Of a DNA stretch of 12,307 nt, positions 1 through 6,357 are shown in pieces. Origin of the DNA: Streptomyces speibonae (GTDB lineage Bacteria > Actinomycetota > Actinomycetes > Streptomycetales > Streptomycetaceae); NCBI GenBank assembly GCA_000715605.1, contig KL568536.1, positions 1-12,307 on the forward strand. Reading direction: 5' to 3'. Position numbers and translations under genes: made by a program. The notes beneath the pieces are model-generated. The model did not search any database and had not been told where the DNA came from. It saw nothing but the letters and a program-made list of their open reading frames with translations. How positions within the stretch are numbered: position 1 is the stretch's first letter; every line of letters begins with the position of its first letter.

Positions 1-435
1 ATCGCCTACACCACTCCAAGGGGCACGACCAGCCCCGCCGCCATGAACCGATGGGCAAAGATCCACAACATTCAGACCCGCCGGTTCGGCGCCCACACCC
101 ACCACCCCGACCTACGCGGCAACCTCGACGCCGTCCCCGAACTCCTTCGCCCCGCGCTGACCGGCCCCGCATCCTGGAAACGCCTCCGAGTCCTCGCCGA
201 GCTGCCGGGTCACCCGGATATCGCGAGCGCTGCCGAAGCGCTCAGCCTGCACCCAGCCACGGTCTGGCACTACCTCGACCGGCTCGAGAAGGAGCTCTCA
301 GGCGAGCTGGTTCACGGAACAGGGAAGCGTCGGCGCACGACCACACCCACCGCTTTCGGAGGCCAAGTCATCCAGGCCGTCCACGATCTTGAACGCGCGA
401 CGGGGGCCCGTGAGGCCCTGGGCGACGCAGCCTGA
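1..435 (+). CDS. Winged-helix DNA-binding protein fragment, 5' end outside the window
   Basis: The frame is open from the first base to the stop at 433-435, so the gene probably begins to the left. An ATG at 43 could be a start but has no clear ribosome binding site. From about base 165 the protein reads like a LysR-type winged helix: WKRLRVLAELPGHPDIASAA leads into EALSLHPATVWHYLDRLEKE, the recognition-helix region, and then TPTAFGGQVIQAV, where LysR proteins have the start of the linker helix. There is no effector-binding domain, since the protein ends about 20 residues later. It is therefore either a stand-alone DNA-binding protein or the C-terminal DNA-binding part of a longer protein. 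The target is unknown. The next gene starts 22 bases downstream on the same strand, so they may be co-transcribed. Confidence 0.6.
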   Translation: MAYTTPRGTTSPAAMNRWAKIHNIQTRRFGAHTHHPDLRGNLDAVPELLRPALTGPASWKRLRVLAELPGHPDIASAAEALSLHPATVWHYLDRLEKELSGELVHGTGKRRRTTTPTAFGGQVIQAVHDLERATGAREALGDAA

Positions 436-457
436 CAACGTCGTCGACAATTACCCC

Positions 458-1054
458 ATGGACGTCACCAAGCTGCTCGAATCGGCTTCCCTTCTGGTCC
501 CGGAAGAGATCGCTACCGAAAACGACGTGACAGTGCGAGACGTCTGGGACTACCTCGCCCACGACGAATGGCAGATCGCCCTGAGCCTGCTGGAGGAGCT
601 CGGGGACGGGCATCCACTGCCCTTGTCGTTCTGGGAGCAGCTGGCTAAGGCAGCTGAGCAACTCCGTCTCGAGCGGAGCGCAGCTTGGTGCCACTGGCGG
701 TGTTCTGAGATTCGAAACGGGATGGTCCGGGCGGATCTGACACTTCGTCCAGCCGCAGAAGCGCGACGCAGGACACCGATCGCTGGCCACGGTGTTTTGC
801 GGCCCATGTGGGACATCGGGAACCTCTCACCCGCTGGGGGTGCTTCGGTGAGCATTGCCGGGCTCTGGGTCGAGGACATGCCCTTTCTGGAGCCCGGCGG
901 CCGGGCTACTGTTCGCCTCGTGCCTCTCACGCCGTCTCACTGGGAGCACGTCGAAGCCGGTCAGAGGATCAGCATGCATGAGGACTGGACCGTGGCCGGC
1001 ACCGCAGTTGTGCTGGAGGTTCATCTTCCTGCCGCCACCATGCCCACCAGCTGA
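458..1054 (+). CDS. Hypothetical protein with possible EF-Tu-like beta-barrel C-terminus
   Basis: This 198-residue protein is not recognised by name. The ATG at 458 is preferred over one at 389 because the earlier start would overlap the upstream gene and its extra residues look like read-through; neither has a strong ribosome binding site. The N-terminal half (about residues 1-85) is predicted helical, with acidic stretches and a WDYLAHDEWQIALSLLEELG segment. The C-terminal part (about 120-195) reads as beta strands: VSIAGLWVEDMPFLEPGGRA then TVRLVPLTPSHWEHVEAGQR, ending GTAVVLEVHLP. The spacing resembles the beta-barrel domain of translation factors such as EF-Tu, but no GTPase motifs are present. 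The fold resemblance is an inference from sequence pattern only. It could be a stress, toxin-immunity or purely hypothetical protein. Confidence 0.65.
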   Translation: MDVTKLLESASLLVPEEIATENDVTVRDVWDYLAHDEWQIALSLLEELGDGHPLPLSFWEQLAKAAEQLRLERSAAWCHWRCSEIRNGMVRADLTLRPAAEARRRTPIAGHGVLRPMWDIGNLSPAGGASVSIAGLWVEDMPFLEPGGRATVRLVPLTPSHWEHVEAGQRISMHEDWTVAGTAVVLEVHLPAATMPTS

Positions 1055-1137
1055 CGTCGGCTGTCCCAGACCTCTCACTGGCGCAGATAATCACCGTAAC
1101 TCGTGGCACACAGAGGAGTGCGCCGACAAGGGGGAAG

Positions 1138-1473
1138 ATGGCGCTGAACAAGAAGGGCTCCCGGCGCATAACCGTTGACGGGACGGAGTACCGCTGGCGG
1201 ATCCGCAGGAAGCCCTCCTACATGCAGGGACTCTGCTGGATACCCATGACCTACGCAGTCGAAGCGGCCAGCGGCAGCCAGCCGGGCACGACCTTGATCG
1301 TCACCAGCGGCCAAGCCCACCCCAGTAACTGGATGGGTATCGAGACGGAGCCCATTCGCCCAGCTCACGTTGCTGACAGCATTCGAGCAGCACGGGATCA
1401 AGGCTGGGATCCAACCCGGAGCGGCTCTCCGTTCCAGCTCGACCGATCTGCAGGATTCGTCGCTCAGCCATGA
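1138..1473 (+). CDS. Small conserved actinobacterial hypothetical protein
   Basis: This 111-residue protein has a strong purine-rich ribosome binding site (AAGGGGGAAG) directly before the ATG. It starts MALNKKGSRRITVDGTEYRW, then has RRKPSYMQGLCW and AHPSNWMGIETEPIRPAHVA, and ends with a helix-turn of the form SIRAARDQGWDPTRSGSPF. I recall very similar small proteins in many Streptomyces genomes, without a known function. The fold appears to be mixed beta sheet with one helix, and there is no signal peptide or membrane segment. Its stop overlaps an ATG at 1470 (ATGA), the usual arrangement for a coupled downstream gene, but the reading frame from that ATG closes after 17 codons. The downstream partner is broken (see the next entry). 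Confidence 0.75.
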   Translation: MALNKKGSRRITVDGTEYRWRIRRKPSYMQGLCWIPMTYAVEAASGSQPGTTLIVTSGQAHPSNWMGIETEPIRPAHVADSIRAARDQGWDPTRSGSPFQLDRSAGFVAQP

Positions 1474-1516
1474 GTCAGAGCGGAGTAGCGCGACGCACCT
1501 GGCCCGGCATCACGGC

Positions 1517-1819
1517 CTGGTGATCACATGGATGCGCTGCTACTGGGACGAGGGAGACACCTGGTTCTACTTCGAGGTCGACGCCGAAGGCTGAGTGATA
1601 CGGCAGGTCGAACTCGAAGGGCCTGAACTGATCCCGATCGCAGCTGCCTCCCTCGCCGAGTGGCAGGGGGCCCCGCGACGCAGGGCACCTCGATGAGTAC
1701 GACAGCAGGTTTGGGGTCACAGCCGAGCTGCCCGTCTTGAAAGGGGAAGGCCACGGCCCGAACAACTCACCTTCGAGGAGTTCGAGGAAGTCTGGGGGTC
1801 TGCCCGTCGCCAGATTGGG
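1517..1819 (+). pseudogene. Broken small hypothetical gene with one nonsense and two frameshift lesions
   Basis: A continuous protein can be read only by switching frames. From 1517 the frame gives LVITWMRCYWDEGDTWFYFE then VDAEG, ending at TGA 1592-1594 where a Trp codon (TGG) would fit, because VIRQVELEGPELIPIAAASL AEWQ follows in the same frame. After a run of five G at 1666-1670 the sense moves to another frame (PRDAGHLDEYDSRFGVTAEL PVLKGEGHG). Near the CCC at 1757-1759 it moves back (EQLTFEEFEEVWGSARRQIG). The pattern is one extra G, one missing C and one nonsense change. The intact protein would be about 110-130 residues, with the composition of small hypothetical or immunity-like proteins common in Streptomyces. 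The start is uncertain; the ATG at 1470, overlapping the preceding stop, is in a different frame. Either real decay or sequence error is possible. Confidence 0.6.
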
Positions 1820-1914
1820 GCCGGCCCAGCTGACCTCTCGGTCCCGTGTGTTGGCGTACTCGCCTTTGTGCAGAGCCGCATACGGATGAACGTGCAGAGC
1901 AAGGAGACCTGTGA

Positions 1915-2348
1915 AGCGCGAGAGTCCAGGTTCGAGATGATGGAGCGGTGTCTCTTCGCTATTTCAATCAGACTGGCTGGACCGCGATCTTCAACGGCAC
2001 CGACACCGAGATCGGCCGCATGGTGCGTGTGGAGGGCTGGGACCAGGCGACCGGGACGGCCCGGTCGTCGATCCCAAGCGCGGCGCCCTGCGTCCGGTAA
2101 CGGACTACGAGGACTTCTCCCACTTGGAACGAGCTGACCAGGTCGTGGCCGCGGTGCCGGGTGGAGGGTGGCTGGTGCACTGGAAGGATGAGGGGCCAGG
2201 AGGAATGCCGCTGACGGAACAGGTACTGGCCTGGCTCATCACCTCGCAGGGGCGGGCGACAGCCATCACGGTCGATGCCCAGGGGCATGTCGAGGATGCC
2301 GATGGCGCCGACGCCTTCATCCCGCCGGGCGAGGGCCCGGTGTCCTGA
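1915..2348 (+). pseudogene. Frameshifted hypothetical gene
   Basis: The first part reads RDDGAVSLRYFNQTGWTAIF then NGTDTEIGRMVRVEGWD in the frame of base 1963. Sense then continues in the frame of base 2124 as PGDRDGPVVDPKRGALRPVT then DYEDFSHLERADQVVAAVPG and onward to the stop at 2346-2348. The switch falls at about 2041-2046 and is explained by one missing C (GACCAGG in place of GACCCAGG). The 3' half is an intact run of about 95 codons (VVAAVPGGGWLVHWKDEGPG, later VLAWLITSQGRATAITVDAQ). No true start is visible: the first frame is open only back to about 1915, where a stop precedes it, and a GTG at 1948 with GGAG two bases upstream is the best candidate. The family has no function I can name. 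With the preceding entry, this makes two adjacent broken genes. Confidence 0.6.
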
Positions 2349-2393
2349 TCGGAGCTGGTCAGGCCACGTCGCTTCCGCCGACCGGGCACTCGA

Positions 2394-2768
2394 TCAGTCG
2401 TTGATCACCCGCTGGAAGATCTCGGAGAACTCGCCGCTCCCAATCAGTCCGGCGATCACGGCGGTCATGTTGTCGATGCCGGGATCCCTGACGATCAGAC
2501 CGTCCGAGACCCAGAAGTACCGGCCCCCGAGGGCCTCGTCGGTCCCTGCCCAGAGCTTCATCAGGCGCTCGACTTCCGCGACGGTGAACACAGTCGCAGT
2601 CCAACGAGATCCATCCTTCAGAGTCACGAAGACATCGACGTTGCAGGCCTCGTCCAAGCCCTCGCCGTCGCTGGGCAGGAACGACGCCTGGAAGTCCTCC
2701 GTGCAGACCCGATACCAGGGCTCGTCCCACCCTTGCTCGATCGCTTCAGACGATGTGCTGTGGCTCAT
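2394..2768 (-). CDS. Small hypothetical protein, immunity-like composition
   Basis: This is a 124-residue acidic protein on the minus strand, starting MSHSTSSEAIEQGWDEPWYR. I chose the ATG at 2768 because AGGGA lies eight bases upstream. An in-frame ATG at 2822 would add 18 residues but has no ribosome binding site. The core reads as alternating strands and helices: VDVFVTLKDGSRWTATVFTV then AEVERLMKLWAGTDEALGGR and YFWVSDGLIVRDPGIDNMTA, ending in a helix (IFQRVIND). There is no signal peptide or membrane segment. Size, acidity and gene neighbourhood resemble stand-alone immunity or orphan proteins of Streptomyces accessory regions, but I do not recognise the family. It converges with the broken gene ending at 2348 and diverges from the gene at 2921. 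Confidence 0.65.
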   Translation of the reverse strand: MSHSTSSEAIEQGWDEPWYRVCTEDFQASFLPSDGEGLDEACNVDVFVTLKDGSRWTATVFTVAEVERLMKLWAGTDEALGGRYFWVSDGLIVRDPGIDNMTAVIAGLIGSGEFSEIFQRVIND

Positions 2769-2920
2769 CGCGCGAGTGTCCCTGGTCGGAGCATCCATCT
2801 CAACCGAGATCCTCTGCCGCATTGCTGTCCGCGGTCAGAGCCGGGGACATTCGTCCGTACGCAACTGGGGAGCAAGGTTCGTATGCCGACACCGCGGAGG
2901 GTTCTTGACACCATCGCGGC

Positions 2921-3316
2921 ATGACCCCGACCCTCCCCCGCACCGTCCGAGCCGTCGACACTGCTCAGCTCCTGGACCTGGCCCAGGAGGCCGCCATGCA
3001 TGGCTTCAGCCAGCGGCTCCCGGTCGACTGGCTCCGGGAGCACCTCGCCGCAGAGGCGACGCACTACCTGTTCCCGACGCTCGTGCAGCGGCTCACGCAC
3101 CGTCCCGAGACGCCGCTGCAGTGGAGGTGCCAGCAACTGCTGACCGTCAACACCGGCGAACAGATCTGGGGTCTGCTCGACGTCCTTCCCGACACCTTCG
3201 ACAAGATCCCGGGGACCTCGGACACGGCGTTCAAGAAGGACATCGTCAGCCGCATCGAGCGGGCAGTGAAGGTGCGTGAGTGGGTGGAACGGATGGCTGC
3301 CGATGCAGCTTTGTGA
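2921..3316 (+). CDS. Small helical hypothetical protein
   Basis: This is a 131-residue protein starting MTPTLPRTVRAVDTAQLLDL. It is predicted almost all alpha-helical, with no cysteines apart from one in WRCQQLL and no membrane segment. Codon usage is normal for the window. The ATG at 2921 has no ribosome binding site at usual spacing (a GGAGGG lies 18 bases upstream). A TTGACA at 2904-2909 sits in the same interval, so the start is uncertain and an internal ATG at 2996 is an alternative. The second half is charged and basic (KKDIVSRIERAVKVREWVER). No function is recognised, and the gene is alone on its strand before the van locus. Confidence 0.55.
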   Translation: MTPTLPRTVRAVDTAQLLDLAQEAAMHGFSQRLPVDWLREHLAAEATHYLFPTLVQRLTHRPETPLQWRCQQLLTVNTGEQIWGLLDVLPDTFDKIPGTSDTAFKKDIVSRIERAVKVREWVERMAADAAL

Positions 3317-3515
3317 GCCCCGGACAGTGGTGGAGCTCGCTGGACAGTCTGAGGAAATGGCACCGATCTGAGACAGCCAGCGGCCGACACGTCGTGAGAC
3401 TGAAGAGGGACGTCCAGGTCACAGCGTCGGCGCCTGACACCGAAAGTGAGAACCTACAACCGCTGTAGGTGAGGGGCTACTCCTTGTTTTTCGGCGAGTA
3501 CTACCGGGACCCCGA
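3317..3515. other. Intergenic spacer between accessory genes and vanX
   Basis: About 200 bases lie between the stop of the 2921 gene and the stop of vanX (convergent). I see no convincing gene here. The only clear structure is the short perfect hairpin listed separately. A 24-codon open stretch from GTG 3469 to TAG 3540 overlaps the vanX 3' end in antisense and was rejected as a gene. Confidence 0.5.
3452..3470. terminator. Perfect 7-bp hairpin between convergent genes
   Basis: ACCTACA (3452-3458) and TGTAGGT (3464-3470) are exact inverted complements around a five-base loop, ACCGC. The hairpin lies 45 bases beyond the vanX stop and 135 bases beyond the stop of the convergent gene at 2921, a position suiting a bidirectional terminator. 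There is no adjacent T-run on the vanX side, although T-poor terminators are usual in Streptomyces. The stem is short and only half GC, so an operator or chance palindrome remains possible. Confidence 0.35.
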
Positions 3516-4124
3516 CTACGTGATGGGAAAATCGAAGTAGGTGTCCGGATAAGGTTCGCCGTTCAGTGTGTAGTGCCACCACTCGCACTCGTACGAGCTG
3601 AAACCGCAGCTTTTCATGATGGAACGCAGGTGTTCCCGGTTTCGTGCTTCGACTTGCCCGATCCCCGTTGCTCCATGATGGGAGAGGGAATCCATCAGGT
3701 CGTGACCACCACCCATGGGGGCAAGTTCGCCGGTATTCAGGTGATACAGCGTCATGTCCACGGTGCTGCCCCGACTGTGGCCCGACTTGGTGGCCACGTA
3801 TCCCATCTCGAACATGTCCGATCTGTCGATGTTCGGATAGTGCCGTGGCTTCGTCAGGCCGTCCTCCGGCTGTTGCGACCAGCGCACGAAGCAGTCCACG
3901 GCGCGTTGCGGACGGTAGCCGTCCCAGAGCAGCAGGCCGAAGCCGATGGACCGGGCCTTTTCCTGCGCCTTCTCCAGAGCCGCGCACAAGGCCTTCGTGC
4001 CGACGATGCGATTCGCCAGGTAGCCGTCCACCGGCTTGCCGGTGAAATTGTCCCAGGTGGCGTACTTGGCGTCCCAGCGTATTCCGGGGACGAGCTCGTC
4101 CACGAAGGCGAAGTCCCTGTTCAT
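3516..4124 (-). CDS. vanX: VanX D-Ala-D-Ala dipeptidase
   Basis: This zinc D,D-dipeptidase hydrolyses D-Ala-D-Ala in the cytoplasm, so that only D-Ala-D-Lac is available for precursor synthesis. The 202-residue length matches the family. The catalytic set is complete and even keeps enterococcal numbering: Arg71 in LLWDGYRPQRAVD, zinc ligands His116 and Asp123 in SGHSRGSTVDMTL, catalytic Glu181 and zinc ligand His184 in ECEWWHYTL. The C-terminus GEPYPDTYFDFPIT is typical. There is no signal peptide, as expected for VanX and unlike the membrane-bound or exported D,D-carboxypeptidases. Its ATG overlaps the vanA stop by four bases (ATGA), so translation is coupled. It is the last gene of the vanH-vanA-vanX operon and should be induced with it. 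Confidence 0.97.
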   Translation of the reverse strand: MNRDFAFVDELVPGIRWDAKYATWDNFTGKPVDGYLANRIVGTKALCAALEKAQEKARSIGFGLLLWDGYRPQRAVDCFVRWSQQPEDGLTKPRHYPNIDRSDMFEMGYVATKSGHSRGSTVDMTLYHLNTGELAPMGGGHDLMDSLSHHGATGIGQVEARNREHLRSIMKSCGFSSYECEWWHYTLNGEPYPDTYFDFPIT

Positions 4125-5161
4125 CGGAGCTTCCCCGTCAGTGCCAGCGACACCAGCCGGGCGATCACTTCGGCGAGCGGCAGATCCGCGGCCGCCATCA
4201 TCCTCGGATAACGGCTGTACGAGGTCATACCGGGAAAAGTATTGACCTCGTTGAGGACCACTTCACCATCCTCCTTGAGGAACATGTCCACTCGCGCCAG
4301 TCCCCGGCATCCCAGGGCGCGGTAGACGGCCTTCGCCTTCTCCTGGACGAGCGATCGCGACTCTTCCGGAATGTCGGCGGGAACGATGGCTACGGAGTTG
4401 TCGGATCCGGTCTCGGGCCGGTCCTCCTGATGGATCCTGAAGAAGCCGTGGGAGAGTGCGATGCGGTCCACCTGTCCCGTGATCAGGTCCAGCTCGTTCC
4501 CGAGGATGGCGCATCCGATCTCGCTGCCGGCGACGGCCTCTTCGATCAGCACCTTCGAGTCGTACTGCCGGGCGGTTTCCACCGCACTGAGCAGTTCTTC
4601 CTTCCGGGAAACCTTGCTGACGCCGAAGGACGACCCCGAACGGGCCGGCTTCACGAAGACGGGATAGGTGATCCGGTCGGGATCGATGTTCTTGTCCGCC
4701 GTGACGGTCCAGAAATTCGGCGTGGCGATTCCCGCGCTTCCGGCGACGAGGTAGGCGAGGGACTTGTCCATGCACAGCGCGGAACTCTGGATGTCGCAGC
4801 CGATGTAGGGGATGCCGGAGAGCTCGAGGAGACCCTGTATCGCGCCGTCCTCGCCGAGCTTGCCGTGCAGCACCGGCAGCACAACATCCAGGGCGAGCGT
4901 CTCGTACCGCCCCTGGTCCAGGACGAGCAGTCCGCGGACGCTCCGGTCCGGTGACAGCACGGCCGGGCGGCAGTCGCCCTTCTCCCAGTCCGCGTCAGGC
5001 CCATCGCATAGCCTCCAGTCACCGCTCTGCGTGATGCCGATGTAGAACGGCTCGTACTTCTCGACGTCGAGGTTCCGCGCGACCTCGCGCGCGGACTTGA
5101 CGGAGACAGGGTGCTCCTCGGAGCAGCCGCCGAATATGATTCCGACCTTCAGCCTATCCAT
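4121..5161 (-). CDS. vanA: VanA-type D-alanine--D-lactate ligase
   Basis: This ATP-grasp ligase joins D-Ala to D-lactate, giving the depsipeptide that lowers vancomycin affinity. It is 346 residues long. The N-terminal motif GIIFGGCSEEHPVSVKSA, the ATP-binding segment YPVFVKPARSGSSFGVSKV, and the C-terminal catalytic and metal segment RGLARVDMFLKEDGEVVLNE VNTFPGMTSYSRYPRMM are all present. The omega loop reads SHGFFRIHQE, and the histidine falls at residue 244. This is the residue that in enterococcal VanA favours D-lactate over D-Ala. The protein is therefore a depsipeptide ligase and not a housekeeping Ddl. The gene start overlaps the vanH stop by eight bases and its own stop overlaps the vanX ATG. 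D-Ser ligases (VanC/E/G) lack this arrangement and are a poor fit. Confidence 0.97.
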   Translation of the reverse strand: MDRLKVGIIFGGCSEEHPVSVKSAREVARNLDVEKYEPFYIGITQSGDWRLCDGPDADWEKGDCRPAVLSPDRSVRGLLVLDQGRYETLALDVVLPVLHGKLGEDGAIQGLLELSGIPYIGCDIQSSALCMDKSLAYLVAGSAGIATPNFWTVTADKNIDPDRITYPVFVKPARSGSSFGVSKVSRKEELLSAVETARQYDSKVLIEEAVAGSEIGCAILGNELDLITGQVDRIALSHGFFRIHQEDRPETGSDNSVAIVPADIPEESRSLVQEKAKAVYRALGCRGLARVDMFLKEDGEVVLNEVNTFPGMTSYSRYPRMMAAADLPLAEVIARLVSLALTGKLR

Positions 5162-6194
5162 GCTGATTCCTTCTTATGAATGTCAGGCAGTTGGTGATGG
5201 AGTTTTCGACCGTGTCGCGCAGGGCGTGGTCCGTGTAATACGCGGTGTGCGGAGTTATGAGCACGTTCCGCATCTCCTGCAGCCGCAGCAACGCCTTGCT
5301 CTCGATGCGCTTGTTGCGGCAGTCGGCGTAGAAGATGCCTTCTTCTCCTTCGATCACATCCAGCGCCGCACCGCCCAATCGGCCGTTTTCCAGCGCCGAA
5401 ACGAGGGCCTGGGTGTCGATCAGGGAACCGCGTCCGGTATTGATGATGAAAGCGCCGTGTTTCATCTGCTCGATCCGTTGACGGCCAAGGAGATGATGCG
5501 TATCCGTGGTGAGCGGCGCGTGGAGCGTCACGATGTCGCTCAGCCGCAGCAACTCATCGAGAGAAACGTAGTCGGCAGCCGTCTTGGGGCGACGGTCACA
5601 GGCGAGTATTCGACCGCCGAAACCCCGCAGCCTTTCCACGACCGCCGTGCCGATGCGTCCCGTTCCAACGACCCCGACGGTCAGATCGCGCAGTTCTTTT
5701 CCGCGCACCTCGTTGAGCCGGTAGTCGTGGCGGTCCGAGCGGCGCACAGTGGCTTTCGCGTTCCTTACCGCCATCAGCATCAGCATCAGTGTGTAGTCGG
5801 CCACACTGTCGGGTGAGTAGACGACATTTTCGACGGAGATTCCGACGCTGGCCGCGTATTCCACATCGATGTGGTTGCAGCCGATGCTCCGTGTGGAGAT
5901 GTATGTGACGCCGGCTCGGCTGAGGGCGAGAAGTGCGGGATTGGTGATCCGGGTCTTATGACCTACGCTGATGCACCGATTCCCGGAGGCAAGTCCGGTA
6001 TTGGCTTCGGATACCGCGGCATCCGTGAGGGTGACGGTGGCGCCGAAGCGGGGTGCCATCTCCCGGAACAGAGCGGCCTCGTCCTGCCCGCATCCGTAGA
6101 CAGTGATGCCCGTTGCCGGGGCGGCCGAGGAGCACGAGTTCGCCGGCGATCGGGGACGGCCGGCCGTTTTTCGGGCTGGTTCGCTGCAGGTCAT
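5154..6194 (-). CDS. vanH: VanH D-lactate dehydrogenase
   Basis: This NADH-dependent D-2-hydroxyacid dehydrogenase reduces pyruvate to D-lactate for VanA. From the ATG at 6194 the protein has 346 residues. Visible landmarks are the substrate-domain segment STRSIGCNHIDVEYAASVGI, the nucleotide-binding GVVGTGRIG at about 174-182, the catalytic Arg in NTGRGSLIDTQ (R255), an acidic cluster VIEGEEGIF near 281-288, and the catalytic His in LITPHTAYYTDHA (H316). The first 28 residues (MTCSEPARKTAGRPRS onward) precede the conserved GITVYGCGQDEAALF. They are an unstructured extension whose beginning also matches the VanK N-terminus. I chose this start because its promoter spacing equals that of vanK and vanZ; a longer frame to 6290 would read through the operator. 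No ribosome binding site is visible, so the mRNA may be leaderless. Confidence 0.96.
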   Translation of the reverse strand: MTCSEPARKTAGRPRSPANSCSSAAPATGITVYGCGQDEAALFREMAPRFGATVTLTDAAVSEANTGLASGNRCISVGHKTRITNPALLALSRAGVTYISTRSIGCNHIDVEYAASVGISVENVVYSPDSVADYTLMLMLMAVRNAKATVRRSDRHDYRLNEVRGKELRDLTVGVVGTGRIGTAVVERLRGFGGRILACDRRPKTAADYVSLDELLRLSDIVTLHAPLTTDTHHLLGRQRIEQMKHGAFIINTGRGSLIDTQALVSALENGRLGGAALDVIEGEEGIFYADCRNKRIESKALLRLQEMRNVLITPHTAYYTDHALRDTVENSITNCLTFIRRNQHG

Positions 6195-6227
6195 GCCGAC
6201 AGTCAAGGTGACGGAATGTTGCAGAAG
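6195..6227 (-). promoter_or_regulatory. vanH promoter core, probable leaderless start
   Basis: Read on the minus strand, the region between the operator and the vanH ATG contains GCAACA (6217-6222), ten bases, TTGACT (6201-6206), and six bases before the ATG at 6194. The same blocks with the same spacings stand before vanK, and nearly the same (TTCAGT) before the VanZ-family gene. TTGACT is six bases from the start codon, where a -10 element would place transcription on the A of ATG. There is no Shine-Dalgarno sequence. That this is a -10 box is inference from position. Confidence 0.5.
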
Positions 6228-6258
6228 CGTATGCGGTTTTCGATACGCCGACGATATG
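6228..6258. promoter_or_regulatory. Probable VanR operator, site 1 (vanH/murF2)
   Basis: This 31-base element is identical to 8878-8908. It contains CGATA repeated at an 11-base interval (bases 14 and 25 of the element), the spacing expected for tandem binding by OmpR-family regulators, and a CGTAT...ATACG inverted pair at its left end. Read towards vanH it ends exactly 34 bases before the ATG, overlapping where a -35 box would lie, which fits an activator site. Assignment to VanR is inferred from its recurrence before van genes next to vanR. Confidence 0.75.
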
Positions 6259-6269
6259 CAACAGGCCGG

Positions 6270-6275
6270 TAGCGT
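6270..6275 (+). promoter_or_regulatory. Candidate -10 element facing murF2
   Basis: TAGCGT lies seven bases before the ATG at 6283 and matches the actinobacterial TAnnnT pattern. The equivalent element before vanR is TAGCCT, also seven bases from its ATG. This suggests that copy A of the promoter cassette still fires rightwards into murF2, from the same operator as vanH. Confidence 0.4.
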
Positions 6276-6282
6276 CGAGCAC

Positions 6283-6357
6283 ATGGCCATGTTGATCGCC
6301 CATCAGCTTCCGCTTTTCCCGCACCCGTGTTCCGAGACCCGCGAGGCCTCGGCATGA
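6283..6357 (+). CDS. Short leader ORF upstream of murF2, vestige of a vanR start
   Basis: The 24-codon frame [24 protein letters not shown] begins at the position where vanR begins in the duplicated cassette. Its TGA (6355-6357) overlaps the murF2 ATG (6354) as ATGA. Codons 1, 4 and 5 correspond to the vanR start (Met, Leu, Ile). If the transcript begins at the A of this ATG, ribosomes could load here without a ribosome binding site and reinitiate at murF2. The peptide itself resembles nothing known and may have no function beyond coupling. The alternative is that it is not translated. Confidence 0.35.
   Translation: MAMLIAHQLPLFPHPCSETREASA

Larger units (their letters stand above)
6170..6300. 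repeat. Copy A of a duplicated bidirectional promoter cassette
   Basis: This stretch aligns with 8820-8948 on the same strand. Shared blocks include GCTGGTTCGCTG, CATGCC, CAGTCAAGG, TGTTGC, the identical 31-base operator, GTAGC, TCGA, ACATG and TTGAT. The match continues into coding DNA on both sides. Leftwards, vanH and vanK both begin M-x-x-SEPAR. Rightwards, the vestigial ATG at 6283 (ATG GCC ATG TTG ATC) mirrors the start of vanR (ATG CGT GTG TTG ATT). One copy was probably derived from the other. Confidence 0.7.

Noticed and set aside
2275..3279. Plus-strand open frame of 334 codons
   Set aside because: It overlaps the better-supported minus-strand gene 2394-2768 and the gene at 2921 in another frame, and its product is low-complexity Arg/Pro/Ser.
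3469..3540. Mini-ORF from GTG with the protein-like sequence GYSLFFGEYYRDPDYVMGKS
   Set aside because: It overlaps the vanX 3' end in antisense, has no ribosome binding site, its GTG sits in the arm of a hairpin, and a stop directly precedes it. The pleasant composition is likely chance from the vanX tail complement and spacer.
5097..5816. Plus-strand open frame of 239 codons over vanH
   Set aside because: It is antisense to a clearly functional vanH and shows no domain or start signal.
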